64,000 nucleotides of DNA from Sterolibacterium sp. (GTDB lineage: Bacteria; Pseudomonadota; Gammaproteobacteria; Burkholderiales; Rhodocyclaceae): positions 1 to 64,000 of the forward strand of contig JAHFRE010000001.1 of assembly GCA_023258955.1 (NCBI GenBank). Direction: 5' to 3'. Both the position numbers and the translations under genes were made by a program. The number at the start of each line of letters is the position of its first letter. Position 1 is the stretch's first letter. This document shows positions 1 through 8,526 of the stretch, one piece after another. The notes under the pieces are model-generated. The model did no database searches, was not told the origin of the DNA, and saw only the letters and a program-made list of their open reading frames with translations.

Positions 1-1
1 T

Positions 2-394
2 CTGCCCAAAGACCTGTATTTCCTGGTCGGCCTTTGGGCGGTGGACAACCTCGGCGTCAAACTCGCGCCGGAGGTGAAGAAGGCGCAGGACGAACTCTAC
101 GCTGCTTACCGGGCCGAGAACACGGCGCCGGACGAGGCAGCGGCGCTGGCCTGGGGACCGGCGATGGCGGTGATCGATGCGCTGAAGAAGCTCGGGACCA
201 ACGCCACCGCGGCGCAGCTGCGCGAGCATCTGGCGCAGCTGAAGAACCAAGCCGGCATCAACGGCATGCTCGACTTCGAGGCGGTGCCGCAGCGCGGCCT
301 GAGCGTGCAAAACGCCGTGGTGACCCGTTGGGACGCCGCCAAGCAGCGATGGGAAGGCATGAGCCAGCCGACGGGCATTCCGCTGGTGAAATAG
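2..394 (+). CDS. ABC transporter substrate-binding protein, Liv type (C-terminal part)
   Basis: The reading frame is open from the left edge and stops at 392-394, so only about the last 130 residues of a periplasmic binding protein are present; the start lies outside the window. The visible part (LPKDLYFLVGLWAVDNLG onward, then an AWGPAMAVIDALKKLG segment) resembles the C-terminal lobe of type I periplasmic binding proteins of the LivJ/LivK family. The next three genes encode the matching permease fusion and two ATPases, which supports a role as the solute receptor for that transporter. The substrate cannot be read from the sequence; Liv-type systems in proteobacteria also carry aromatic acids, amides and urea. 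Confidence 0.8.
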   Translation: MPKDLYFLVGLWAVDNLGVKLAPEVKKAQDELYAAYRAENTAPDEAAALAWGPAMAVIDALKKLGTNATAAQLREHLAQLKNQAGINGMLDFEAVPQRGLSVQNAVVTRWDAAKQRWEGMSQPTGIPLVK

Positions 395-408
395 CCAGCG
401 GCCAGCAA

Positions 409-2286
409 GTGGACCAAGCGCTGCAGATCGTTATCGGTGGGCTGCTCCAAGGCAGCGTCTTTGCGGTTGTCGCTTTGGGTTTCTCCCTGGTCTATCGCGT
501 CACCGGCACCATCAATCTGGCGCAAGGCGCATTCTGCATATTGGGTGCGCTGCTGACCTATACGCTGGAGGACGGCTTCGGCTGGCCGGTGGCGCTGGCC
601 GCTGTCGGAGGCGGCGCGCTGACCGGCGTCGCCGGCCTCGTCATCGGTGCGACCGTGTTCGTACCAGCGCTTTCCCAGCTGCCGGTGTCGAGCATGCTGA
701 TCATGACCACGGGGCTGTTGACCCTGGTCGAGGGCCTGGTGCTGGTGATCTGGGGCAGCCAGCCCTACGCCTTGGCAGCGTTCTCGGGCGAGGCGCCGAT
801 CGAACTGTTCGGCCTGCGCGTCACCTCCCAGGGCTTCTGGATCGCCGGCATGGCGGCGACCGTCTTCACCTCCCTGTGGTATCTGCTGATGCGCACGGGC
901 GCCGGCAAGGTGCTGCGCGCCTGCGCCGAGAATCCGCTGGCGGCGCGGCTGATGGGCATATCCGTGCCGCGGGTGACCCTGGCGAGCTTTGCGCTGGCTG
1001 CCTTCATCGGCGGTCTGGGCGGCATCTTCGTCGGGCCGATCACCTCGCTGCAGTTCGATACCGGACGCTTCTTCACCATCTTCGGCTTCATCGCTGTGGC
1101 CATCGGTGGACTTGGCTCCTTCGTCGGCGCCGTCGTCGGTGGCCTGCTGCTGGGCGTCGTGCTGCAGCTGGCGGCCGGCTACGTGTCCTCGCTGTTCGCC
1201 AATTCCCTGGCCTTCGGCCTGCTGCTCGTGGTGCTGTTGTGGCGGCCCAACGGCTTGTTCGCCGGCGGTCTGGCGCGGCGCAGCGACGTGCGCGAGGAGC
1301 AACGCATCTACCCACCGATCGTGCGCTTGGAAGGGCGCCGCGCCGCCGTGTTGGCGGCGGTCGCGCTGCTGGGGGCGCTGCTGCTGCCCGAGTTGGTTTC
1401 TTCCGAGAGCGTGATGAGCTCGCTGGTCATCACCTTCATCCTGTATGTCGCCCTGCTCGGCTTGGACGTCCTGATGGGCTACGCCGGCCAGGTGAGCCTG
1501 GGACAGGCGGGATTCATGGCCATCGGCGGCTACGCCGCGGCGATCCTCGCCACCAACTACGGCTGGTCGCCGCTGGCCGGGACCGGCGTCGGCATGCTGC
1601 TCTCTGTCGCCTGCGCCGCCGTGCTGTCCTTCTTCACCATGGGCCTGCGCGGCAACTACCTGGCGCTGGCGACGCTGGCTTTCGGCCTGCTGGTGGATTC
1701 CTTCGCCGTCGGCCTCACCGAGACGACCGGCGGTCCCTCGGGTCTGGTCGGCATTCCCGCCTTTGCGCTGGGGCCGCTGGTGTTCGACAGCACGGTGAAG
1801 ATGTACTACCTGCTGGTTGCCCTGATCGTGGTCCTGCTGCTGCTGCTCCTGGGCGGCATGCGTTCGGGTTTCGGACGGGCGCTGCAGGCGGTGCGCACCG
1901 ACCAGACCGCAGCCAGCGCCCTGGGCATCAACGTCGCCCGCTACAAGTTGATCGCGCTGTGCATCAGCGCGGCGCTGGCCTCGCTGGCGGGCAGCCTGTA
2001 CGCCTTCTACTTTCATTTCCTGTCGCCGGAAATGGTCGGCACGCCGCGTTCGCTGGAGTTGATCGCGATGCTGGTCATGGGCGGCGAGGGAACGCTGATC
2101 GGGCCGCTCGCCGGCGCCGCGCTGCTGACCTTGCTGCCGACGGTGATCCAGCCGCTGGCGACCTACAAGACCTTTGCCACCGGCGCCCTGCTGGTGCTGG
2201 CGGTGCGCTACCTGCCCGGCGGCATCTACGGGGCAACGGTGCAAAGGCTGCGCCACTGGGCGGCTGCGCGAGGCAAGACCTCGTGA
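409..2286 (+). CDS. Branched-chain amino acid-type ABC transporter permease, LivH-LivM fusion
   Basis: A 625-residue inner-membrane protein. Residues about 1-290 match the LivH half (VVALGFSLVYRVTGTINLAQGAF near the N-terminus, IGGLGSFVGAVVGG near the end of the half) and residues about 310-625 match LivM (LMGYAGQVSLGQAGFMAIGG, then VRTDQTAASALGIN). Normally these are two genes; here one frame joins them through a short linker rich in charged residues. The GTG at 409 is chosen because it follows the upstream stop by 14 bases and opens directly into the first membrane segment; the frame is open further upstream but there it is only the shadow of the preceding gene. The 3' end overlaps the next start (GTGA), so translation is probably coupled. 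Confidence 0.9.
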   Translation: MDQALQIVIGGLLQGSVFAVVALGFSLVYRVTGTINLAQGAFCILGALLTYTLEDGFGWPVALAAVGGGALTGVAGLVIGATVFVPALSQLPVSSMLIMTTGLLTLVEGLVLVIWGSQPYALAAFSGEAPIELFGLRVTSQGFWIAGMAATVFTSLWYLLMRTGAGKVLRACAENPLAARLMGISVPRVTLASFALAAFIGGLGGIFVGPITSLQFDTGRFFTIFGFIAVAIGGLGSFVGAVVGGLLLGVVLQLAAGYVSSLFANSLAFGLLLVVLLWRPNGLFAGGLARRSDVREEQRIYPPIVRLEGRRAAVLAAVALLGALLLPELVSSESVMSSLVITFILYVALLGLDVLMGYAGQVSLGQAGFMAIGGYAAAILATNYGWSPLAGTGVGMLLSVACAAVLSFFTMGLRGNYLALATLAFGLLVDSFAVGLTETTGGPSGLVGIPAFALGPLVFDSTVKMYYLLVALIVVLLLLLLGGMRSGFGRALQAVRTDQTAASALGINVARYKLIALCISAALASLAGSLYAFYFHFLSPEMVGTPRSLELIAMLVMGGEGTLIGPLAGAALLTLLPTVIQPLATYKTFATGALLVLAVRYLPGGIYGATVQRLRHWAAARGKTS

Positions 2287-3059
2287 GCGCCACGGCGCTC
2301 GAGGTCGTCGGCCTGAGCAAGACCTTCGGCGGTCTGCGCGCTGTCGACGGCGTCTCTTTCGCCGTGCCCCACGGCAGCCTGACCGCCTTGATCGGACCCA
2401 ACGGCGCCGGCAAGACGACCCTGTTCAATCTGATCACCAATTTCTTTCGGCCCGACGCCGGCGAAGTGCATTTCTACGGTTCGTCTCTGGCGCGACTGAC
2501 GCCGGGGCGGATCGCGGCGCTGGGGTTGGTGCGCACCTTTCAGAGCGCGCGCATCTTCCCCGGCATGACCACGCTCGAGAACGCCCTGGTCGGCGCCCAT
2601 CTGCAGCTGCGCGCCGGCCCGCTGCAACAGATGTCCTGGCTTCCCGCGGCGCGCCGCGAAGAGCGGACGCTGCTGGCCCGGGCCGAGGCGCTGTTGGAAC
2701 TGGTCGGGCTGGCGCGGGCGCGCGACGTCGCCGCCTCTGAGCTGCCGATGGGCGCGCAGAAGCTGCTCGAAGTGGTGCGCGCCTTGATGGCGCGGCCGCG
2801 GCTGCTGCTCCTGGACGAACCGGCGGCGGGTCTCAACGACTCCGAAACCGCCGAACTCGCGGCTCTGCTGCGCGCGGTGCGCGCCAACGGCATCACGGTG
2901 GCCCTGGTCGAGCACAACATGTCGCTGGTGATGGGTGTGGCCGACCAGGTGGTGGTGCTCGATGCGGGCAAGCTCTTGGCGAGCGGAACGCCGGCGCAGA
3001 TGCAGGCCGACGCCCGGGTCATCGAGGCCTATATCGGCATCGACGAGGCGGCGAACTGA
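2283..3059 (+). CDS. livG: Branched-chain amino acid-type ABC transporter ATP-binding protein, LivG type
   Basis: A 258-residue cytoplasmic ATPase that would energise the LivHM permease fusion. Walker A is GPNGAGKTTL, Walker B is RLLLLDEPAAGL and the switch histidine is in VEHNM. The ABC signature is unusual: where LSxGxQ is expected the protein reads ELPMGAQKLLE, a variant seen in LivG-like subunits. The start is GTG at 2283, overlapping the permease stop; the gene ends by overlapping the next ATG (ATGA at 3056-3060). The order permease, LivG, LivF is the standard one. The gene name rests on family resemblance and position. Confidence 0.9.
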   Translation: MSATALEVVGLSKTFGGLRAVDGVSFAVPHGSLTALIGPNGAGKTTLFNLITNFFRPDAGEVHFYGSSLARLTPGRIAALGLVRTFQSARIFPGMTTLENALVGAHLQLRAGPLQQMSWLPAARREERTLLARAEALLELVGLARARDVAASELPMGAQKLLEVVRALMARPRLLLLDEPAAGLNDSETAELAALLRAVRANGITVALVEHNMSLVMGVADQVVVLDAGKLLASGTPAQMQADARVIEAYIGIDEAAN

Positions 3060-3844
3060 TGCTCGAGGTGCGGCGACTGACGACCGGCTACGGCGCTGAC
3101 GCCGTGGTGCATGAAGCCAGTCTGGAGGTGCGCGCCGGCGAGATCGTCGCCTTGATCGGCGCCAACGGCGCCGGCAAGTCCACCCTGCTCAAGGCGATAT
3201 CCGGGCTGCTCCCGGTGCGTGGCGGGGAAGTTGTCTTCGACGGCGAGCAGATCGCCGGCGTGTCGCCAAAGGAGCGCGTGCGGCGTGGTCTGGCTCACGT
3301 GCCGGAGGGCAGGCAGGTTTTCGCCGGCCTGACGATCGAAGACAACCTGTGGCTGGGCGGCAACGCCAATCGGCGCCTCGGCGCCGAAGATTCGGCGCAG
3401 CGCTTGGCCGAGATGTGCGCGCGTTTCCCCGTGCTCGCCGAGCGGCTGCTACTGCCGGCCGGCAATCTCTCCGGCGGACAGCAGCAGATGCTGGCGATCG
3501 CCCGCGGCCTGATGTCGCGGCCGCGCCTGCTGCTGCTCGATGAACCTTCGCTCGGACTGTCACCGCTCTTGGTCAGCGGCATCTTTCGCCTGGTCGCCGG
3601 CTTGCGCGCCCAGGGCATGGCGATCCTGCTCTCGGAGCAGAATGCCCGGCAGAGCCTGGCCATCGCCGACCGCGGCTACGTGTTGGAGTCGGGCCGCATC
3701 GTCCTGGCCGGCGGAGGGAAAGATCTGCTCGATGACCCGCAGGTCGCAGAGCGTTATCTGGGCGTCGGCAAAGCGCAGGCTGGCCAGGGCGCGGGCGAAG
3801 CCGCGCAACTGGCGGCGCGTTTGGGAAAGATACTGCAACGCTGA
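3059..3844 (+). CDS. livF: Branched-chain amino acid-type ABC transporter ATP-binding protein, LivF type
   Basis: A 261-residue second ATPase of the Liv transporter. Walker A is GANGAGKSTLL, the signature is LSGGQQQML, Walker B is LLLLDEPSLGLSP, and the Q-loop and H-loop regions are in the usual places. LivF proteins are usually about 235 residues; the extra 25 residues at the C-terminus (an Ala/Gln-rich tail after YLGVGKAQ) have no recognised function. Its ATG overlaps the LivG stop, so the three transporter genes form a tightly coupled operon. Confidence 0.9.
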   Translation: MLEVRRLTTGYGADAVVHEASLEVRAGEIVALIGANGAGKSTLLKAISGLLPVRGGEVVFDGEQIAGVSPKERVRRGLAHVPEGRQVFAGLTIEDNLWLGGNANRRLGAEDSAQRLAEMCARFPVLAERLLLPAGNLSGGQQQMLAIARGLMSRPRLLLLDEPSLGLSPLLVSGIFRLVAGLRAQGMAILLSEQNARQSLAIADRGYVLESGRIVLAGGGKDLLDDPQVAERYLGVGKAQAGQGAGEAAQLAARLGKILQR

Positions 3845-3930
3845 CCGCGGCAGCCGTTGGGCAGCAGCAAACAATGCTCGGGCGTTTGGACGCTGAGCGC
3901 AGATCGCATCAATCTATCGGGAGAGTTTTG

Positions 3931-4695
3931 ATGGGCGCAGAAAATGCCACGGCAGCGGTTGATCCGCAGCTGATCAGCGACTTGATCAGCGCCAACCACA
4001 TCTTGTATGACCAGGGCGTACTCGACGCTTTCGGTCACGTCAGCGTTCGCCACGACAAGGATCCGCAACGATTCCTGCTGGCGCGGAACATGGCGCCGGC
4101 GCTGGTCACGGCAGCCGATATCGTCGAATTTCAACTCGACGGCACGGCGATCAACGGCGCCGGCCGCGCCGTCTATCTGGAGCGCTTCATCCACGGCGAA
4201 ATCTACCGCGCCAGAGCCGATGTCATGGCCGTCGTGCACAGCCACTCGCCGGCGGTGGTGCCCTTCAGCGCCGTCCAGACTTCGCCGCTGCGCGCCCTGT
4301 GCCATATGGCGGGGTTTCTCGGGACCAGCACGCCGATCTATGAGATCCGCGATTTCGCCGGCGATGGCAGCGATCTTCTGATCACCGACAACCGCCTCGG
4401 GGCATCGCTGGCCCAGGTGCTGGGCCAGCGCTCGGTGGTGTTGATGCGCGGGCACGGCTCGACCGCGGTCGCCGATTCGCTGGTCACCGCCGTCTACCGT
4501 GCCGTCTACACCGAGATCAATGCGCGTATCCAGACCGACGCTTTGCGCCTGGGTCCGGTCAATTTCATGAGCGAAGCCGAAGGCAGATCCACCGCCCAGA
4601 CGATCGAAGGGCAGGGCAAAAGAGCCTGGGATCTATGGAAGAAGACGGCCGAGCTGCGCTGCGCCGAACTGGCCGCAGCCCAAACTGCAGTCTAG
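3931..4695 (+). CDS. Class II aldolase/adducin-family protein
   Basis: A 254-residue cytosolic protein of the class II aldolase/adducin fold. The zinc-binding HSHSPAVVPF motif sits near residue 95-104 and a third histidine is in LMRGHGSTAV near residue 170, so the metal site appears complete. Family members cleave or decarboxylate sugar phosphates and related hydroxy acids; the substrate here is not known. ATG 3931 is preferred over an in-frame ATG at 3874 because GGAGAG lies 5 bases upstream of it and the extra 19 residues look non-coding. It follows livF by 86 bases on the same strand and may be co-transcribed with the transporter, which would make it part of the pathway for the imported compound. 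Confidence 0.85.
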   Translation: MGAENATAAVDPQLISDLISANHILYDQGVLDAFGHVSVRHDKDPQRFLLARNMAPALVTAADIVEFQLDGTAINGAGRAVYLERFIHGEIYRARADVMAVVHSHSPAVVPFSAVQTSPLRALCHMAGFLGTSTPIYEIRDFAGDGSDLLITDNRLGASLAQVLGQRSVVLMRGHGSTAVADSLVTAVYRAVYTEINARIQTDALRLGPVNFMSEAEGRSTAQTIEGQGKRAWDLWKKTAELRCAELAAAQTAV

Positions 4696-4701
4696 GGGCG
4701 T

Positions 4702-5214
4702 CTAGCGGCCGAACATGCCGGTCAAAGTGGTCTTGGCGAGGGTGTTGCCGTTGACCATATAGCCGACCAGCGAAGGACTGGCGCCAGCAACGTCGAGATG
4801 CTCGACGTTGAGAGCGTACAAGGTAAAGTTGTAGCGATGCGCTTTGTCGCCGAGCGGAGGGCAGGGGCCACCCCAGCCGACGCTGCCAAAGTCGGTGCTG
4901 ATCTGCACCGCTCCCTGCGGCAGTTTCGAACCGTCCGCTCTGCCCGCATCCTTGGTCAGCGCTGACGTGCCCGCGGGGATGTTGACCACCAGCCAGTGCC
5001 ACCATCCTGCGCCGCCCGTTGGTGCGTCCGGGTCGTGTACCAGCAAGGCGAAACTCTGGGTGTTCTGAGGCGCGCCAGACCAGGCAAGCGCGGGCGATAT
5101 GTTCATGCCCGTGCAACCGAAGCCGCCAAACACCTGCTCCATCTTGATCGCGCCGTTGGGTTCGAAATCCGCGCTGGTCAGCACGAATTTCCCTGAGCTG
5201 TCGACTGCGACCAT
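4702..5214 (-). CDS. YbhB/YbcL family Raf kinase inhibitor-like protein (PEBP fold)
   Basis: A 170-residue protein of the phosphatidylethanolamine-binding-protein fold. Visible family marks are the SPALAWSGAPQNTQSFALL segment, the DPDAPTGGAGWWHWLVVNIP ligand-pocket block and GGPCPPLGDKAHRYNFTLYA. No signal peptide is apparent, so it is probably cytoplasmic like E. coli YbhB. The minus-strand ATG is preceded by GAGGAGAG. It ends only six bases from the converging aldolase gene. The physiological role of bacterial members is poorly defined; I see no functional link to its neighbours. Confidence 0.9.
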   Translation of the reverse strand: MVAVDSSGKFVLTSADFEPNGAIKMEQVFGGFGCTGMNISPALAWSGAPQNTQSFALLVHDPDAPTGGAGWWHWLVVNIPAGTSALTKDAGRADGSKLPQGAVQISTDFGSVGWGGPCPPLGDKAHRYNFTLYALNVEHLDVAGASPSLVGYMVNGNTLAKTTLTGMFGR

Positions 5215-5379
5215 GAATCTCTCCTCTGGGTGGAATGCTTATGTGAAATCATTATAGGGGTGCGGCAAATCGCGAGCAACAGCTTGCCGCTGTGGCTCGG
5301 CAAGCTTTTTTGCAAAACTTGAATTCTTGAGCAGGTTGCGGCGCTATGCTAGGCGTCCCACCTGTAGAAGGCCGAGCGA

Positions 5380-6435
5380 ATGGATTGGAGAGAGGGTTTG
5401 CGCCAACCTGGTGTCGCTGCGGCACTCGGCGCAGCGGTGCTGTTCGGTGTCGGAACGCCCCTGGCCAAAGGGCTGCTCGCTGGCGTGAATCCCTATTTGC
5501 TGGCGGGCCTGCTCTATCTCGGATCGGGCATCGGGTTGAGCCTGTACCGTCGCTGGAAAAAGGCGCCCGCTGTTCGCATTTCGCCACGCGAAGCCGCCTG
5601 GTTCGCCGCGGCGATCTTGTCGGGAGGCGTTGCCGGGCCGGTGCTGCTGATGATCGGTCTGAGCGGCATGTCGGCGTCCGCTGCATCGCTATTGTTGAAT
5701 GCGGAATGCGTCTTCACCACCCTGATCGCCTGGTTCGCATTCAAGGAAAATTTCGACCGGCGCCTCGCCTTGGGCATGGCGGCCATCGTCGCCGCTGCGG
5801 CTATCCTGAGTTGGTCAGGGGAGGCGCGCTTCGCCGAGCTTTGGCCGACGCTGTCCATCCTGGGTGCCTGCGCCGCTTGGGGCATCGACAACAACCTAAC
5901 GCGCAGGATCGCCCTCACCGACGCGATCTGGATCGCCGCACAGAAAGGCCTGGTCGCCGGCAGCATCAATCTGCTGCTGGCGTATTCGCAGGGCGCTTCT
6001 CTGCCAGGCTTGCCGCACCTGGCCGGCGCGATGCTCGTCGGTGTCTTTGCCTACGGCCTCAGCCTGACCTTGTTCGTCACCGCGCTACGCCACCTCGGCA
6101 CGGCACGCGCCGGGGCCTACTTCGCGGTTGCGCCATTCTTCGGGGCGGCATTGGCCTTGCTGATGGGCGAGCCGATCACCGCGCCGCTGCTCATCGCCGG
6201 CGCACTGATGGCCTTGGGAACCTGGCTCTACCTGACCGAGAGCCACGTGCATGAACATAGCCACGAAACGACGGAGCACGAACACGAGCACGTCCATGAC
6301 GATCACCACCAGCACCATCACGAGCTGACCCTAAGCGTGCGAACCAAGCATAGCCACGCCCACTGGCATCAGCCGCAAAGGCACAGGCACCCGCATTTCC
6401 CCGACGCCCATCACCGCAAGCACAGCCATCGCTAG
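5380..6435 (+). CDS. EamA/DMT-family transporter with a histidine-rich C-terminal tail
   Basis: A 351-residue inner-membrane protein with about ten membrane segments in two EamA repeats (first repeat begins AALGAAVLFGVGTPLAKGLL; second begins LSILGACAAWGIDNN). Residues about 285-351 form a hydrophilic tail packed with histidines in runs such as HEHEHVHDDHHQHHHE, a composition typical of divalent-metal-binding tails on zinc, nickel and cobalt transporters. This suggests metal handling, but DMT members mostly export metabolites, so the substrate is open. The stop codon lies inside a 14-bp perfect palindrome (CATCGCTAGCGATG, 6427-6440). Confidence 0.85.
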   Translation: MDWREGLRQPGVAAALGAAVLFGVGTPLAKGLLAGVNPYLLAGLLYLGSGIGLSLYRRWKKAPAVRISPREAAWFAAAILSGGVAGPVLLMIGLSGMSASAASLLLNAECVFTTLIAWFAFKENFDRRLALGMAAIVAAAAILSWSGEARFAELWPTLSILGACAAWGIDNNLTRRIALTDAIWIAAQKGLVAGSINLLLAYSQGASLPGLPHLAGAMLVGVFAYGLSLTLFVTALRHLGTARAGAYFAVAPFFGAALALLMGEPITAPLLIAGALMALGTWLYLTESHVHEHSHETTEHEHEHVHDDHHQHHHELTLSVRTKHSHAHWHQPQRHRHPHFPDAHHRKHSHR

Positions 6436-6465
6436 CGATGAGTGGCCGGGGCAGGGCGGCGAGAC

Positions 6466-6717
6466 CTAGGACATCCAGTAGATTTCATGGCATTGCGGGA
6501 TGCCTACCTTGACGGCTCCTCGCTCGAGGTCGTCGTCGTTCTGAGCTTCGCTCGTTGCGGCGTCTTGGCCTATGGCTGGCCGTGACCCGGTCTGCAGCCT
6601 GCTCCTGGCCTGCCGCATCATTAGCAAGACGCCGCTGGCCAGGGCATGGGTGTCCTGCGCCAGCCGTTCAAATGGGTGCGCCAAACCGCTGCCGTGCATT
6701 GCGAGATCGAGTTTCAT
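6466..6717 (-). CDS. Hypothetical small protein (83 aa)
   Basis: A possible small gene beginning MKLDLAMHGSGLAHPFERLA. The minus-strand ATG at 6717 has an AAGGGG ribosome-binding sequence about 8 bases upstream, which is the main support. I do not recognise the protein; it has no signal peptide or membrane segment, and ends in an acidic then mixed tail. An overlapping frame on the plus strand (6572-6769) is less convincing because it has no ribosome-binding site. Could be spurious. Confidence 0.35.
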   Translation of the reverse strand: MKLDLAMHGSGLAHPFERLAQDTHALASGVLLMMRQARSRLQTGSRPAIGQDAATSEAQNDDDLERGAVKVGIPQCHEIYWMS

Positions 6718-6894
6718 GGAAGACCCCTTTTCTCTTGCCATCGGTTGTATCGCCTATCAGATTAGCTAACCTGACGGTCTGCGACCAAGGTGACACTGGG
6801 GCCGAATATAGAGGAATTGCCGCACCGCAACAAACAATATATTGCGACGCACGAATTAGCTTGCCTAAACCATGATGCGCGCTTCGTCGCGGGC

Positions 6895-7518
6895 TTAGGG
6901 TGCAGCGGCGACCGGCGCAGCGTTCACCGCCAGAATTTGCGCGGTGCGCTTCATGCCGAGGTGATAGCGGCCTTCGTTCAACTCGCGTTCCTGCTCCCGC
7001 ACCAATGAAATGCTCAAGGGCGAGAGTTCATCGCAAAGAATCTGCGCGCCAGGGTAGCGATTGTCGGCCGCACCATCGGTTTCGACCTTGCATTCCAGCA
7101 CCAGCTTGCCGTTCGGGCGCAACGCCTGGTGCAACTGGCGGTAGAGTCGCTGGCGAACGGCGCTGGCCGGTTGGGCGAATATCGACAGCACCAGATCCCA
7201 ACGCGCGTAGCCCAGATCGAAGTCGGCCAGATCGACGACCACCGTCGTGATCTCGACCTGGTGCCGCGCGGCGAGGGCGCGCGCCTTGGCCAAGCCCACC
7301 TCGGAGAAGTCGATGGCGGTGACGCGGAAGCCGCGGCGCGCCAGATATACCGCGTTGCGGCCTTCGCCTTCGCACAAGGACAAGGCATCGCCCGGCGCCA
7401 GGCCTTGGCATGACTCGCGCAGAAAATCGTTGGGCTGTTCGCCGTAGGCGTAGCCGGGTTCGCTGAAGCGCGAATCCCAGAATTGCCGTCGCCCTGAGCG
7501 GTTCGCTGCATCTGCCAT
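6895..7518 (-). CDS. Class I SAM-dependent methyltransferase
   Basis: A 207-residue cytosolic methyltransferase. The N-terminus (FWDSRFSEPGYAYGEQPNDFL) resembles TehB/thiopurine-type small methyltransferases. The SAM-binding motif I is LSLCEGEGRNAVYLA, motif II contains AIDFSEVGLAKARALA, and a post-motif region VDLADFDLGYARWDLVLSIF supplies the acidic residue expected after strand 4. The acceptor is unknown. It is transcribed away from the cupin operon starting at 7712; the 193-bp intergenic region carries the promoter and operator for that operon and presumably the methyltransferase promoter as well. Confidence 0.85.
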   Translation of the reverse strand: MADAANRSGRRQFWDSRFSEPGYAYGEQPNDFLRESCQGLAPGDALSLCEGEGRNAVYLARRGFRVTAIDFSEVGLAKARALAARHQVEITTVVVDLADFDLGYARWDLVLSIFAQPASAVRQRLYRQLHQALRPNGKLVLECKVETDGAADNRYPGAQILCDELSPLSISLVREQERELNEGRYHLGMKRTAQILAVNAAPVAAAP

Positions 7519-7608
7519 CAGAATCTCCGGTTGAAAAACGCCAGCCGATTATGCACCAATCGTCGGTCCTGGAATTGCGCCGGCTGACGGTTTGGGCGCT
7601 GCGGCGAT

Positions 7609-7637
7609 TTGACATTGCGACCGCGCACGGATAGGAT
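7609..7637 (+). promoter_or_regulatory. Sigma70-type promoter of the cupin1-eutA1 operon
   Basis: A perfect -35 box TTGACA (7609-7614), a 17-base spacer and a -10 box TAGGAT (7632-7637, four of six consensus bases). Transcription would start near 7644, about 68 bases before the cupin ATG, just ahead of the palindromic site at 7651-7675. Confidence 0.7.
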
Positions 7638-7650
7638 CGCCGGACACAAA

Positions 7651-7675
7651 GGAACGGTGTTCCGTATATAAGAAC
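7651..7675 (+). promoter_or_regulatory. Operator-like double dyad (site 1 of 4)
   Basis: Two overlapping inverted repeats: GGAAC-ggt-GTTCC (7651-7663) and GTTCCGTATATAAGAAC (7659-7675). The second is 16/17 identical to the site at 36055 and 15/17 identical (reverse orientation) to 11474-11490. It lies just downstream of the predicted transcription start, a position typical for repression. The IclR protein encoded at 15895 is the likely binder; this is inference. Confidence 0.65.
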
Positions 7676-7711
7676 GTAGGTCACGACCGAGCAAGTCCGA
7701 GGGGGAAGGCA

Positions 7712-8526
7712 ATGCCGCACGACAAGGACCGCAGCCACTGGCACGAACCGGCGGGCAACAAGAAGGCCGGCTTCGGCAAGTTCAACAAGCAGCCGACGCC
7801 CTACGATGCCTTCATGGAGCAGGAGGGGATTCCGGTGTTTCGCGACATCGGCATCCGCCGGGTGCAGGACCTGGAACTGTTCCCGTGGAAGCGGATGGGC
7901 GGTCGCGGTCACTTCATCCAGCTGTTCGGCACGGAGGGCAAGTGGGGCTGCTACGTGGTGGAGGTGCCGCCGGGCGGAGCGCTCAACGTCGAGAAGCACA
8001 TGTACGAGGAAATCTTTCTGGTGGTCGAGGGCCGCGGCACGACCGAGGTTTGGCAGGAAGGCGACAGCAAGAAGCACGTTTTTGAATGGCAGGCGGGCTC
8101 GATGTTCTCGATCCCGATGAACGCCCTGCACCGCATCGTCAATGCCACCTCCGGCGGCGCGCTGCTCCTGGCCGGCACCACGGCGCCCAACGTGATCAAC
8201 ATGCTGAACAACTTCGGCGCCGTGTTCGCCAATCCGTTCGTCTTCCACGATCGCTTCAGCGGCGCCGACGATTTCTTCAAGCCCAAGGACGAGATCGAAG
8301 CCGACCCGGTACGCGGCCTGGCGATGCGCCGCACCAATCTGATCGCCGACGCCACGAATTGCGAGCTGCCCCTGGACAATCGGCGCTCGCCCGGCTACCG
8401 GCGCATCGAGCCGTTCATGACCAACAACTGCTTCTACTTCTGGATCGGCCAGCACGAGAACGGCCGCTATTCCAAGGGTCACGCCCACACCTCGGCGGCG
8501 GTGCTGATCTGCCTCAAGGGCAAGGG
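7712..8526 (+). repeat. 815-bp perfect direct repeat (matches 12740-13554)
   Basis: By line-by-line reading the two bicupin genes are identical from the A of the start codon to the second base of codon 272. The first mismatch is at 8527/13555 (T/C, silent). Flanking upstream bases differ immediately, and after 8526 the copies show scattered silent and amino-acid changes. The offset is 5028 bp. Confidence 0.9.

Noticed and set aside
34-408. Upstream extension of the LivHM frame
   Set aside because: The extension overlaps the binding-protein gene in another frame and gives an Arg/Gly-rich sequence; GTG 409 is the plausible start.
106-2256. Very long open frame antisense to the Liv permease gene
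   Set aside because: It is the complementary-strand shadow of a GC-rich gene; its product is rich in Gln, Arg and His with no fold, and the sense frame has clear permease motifs.
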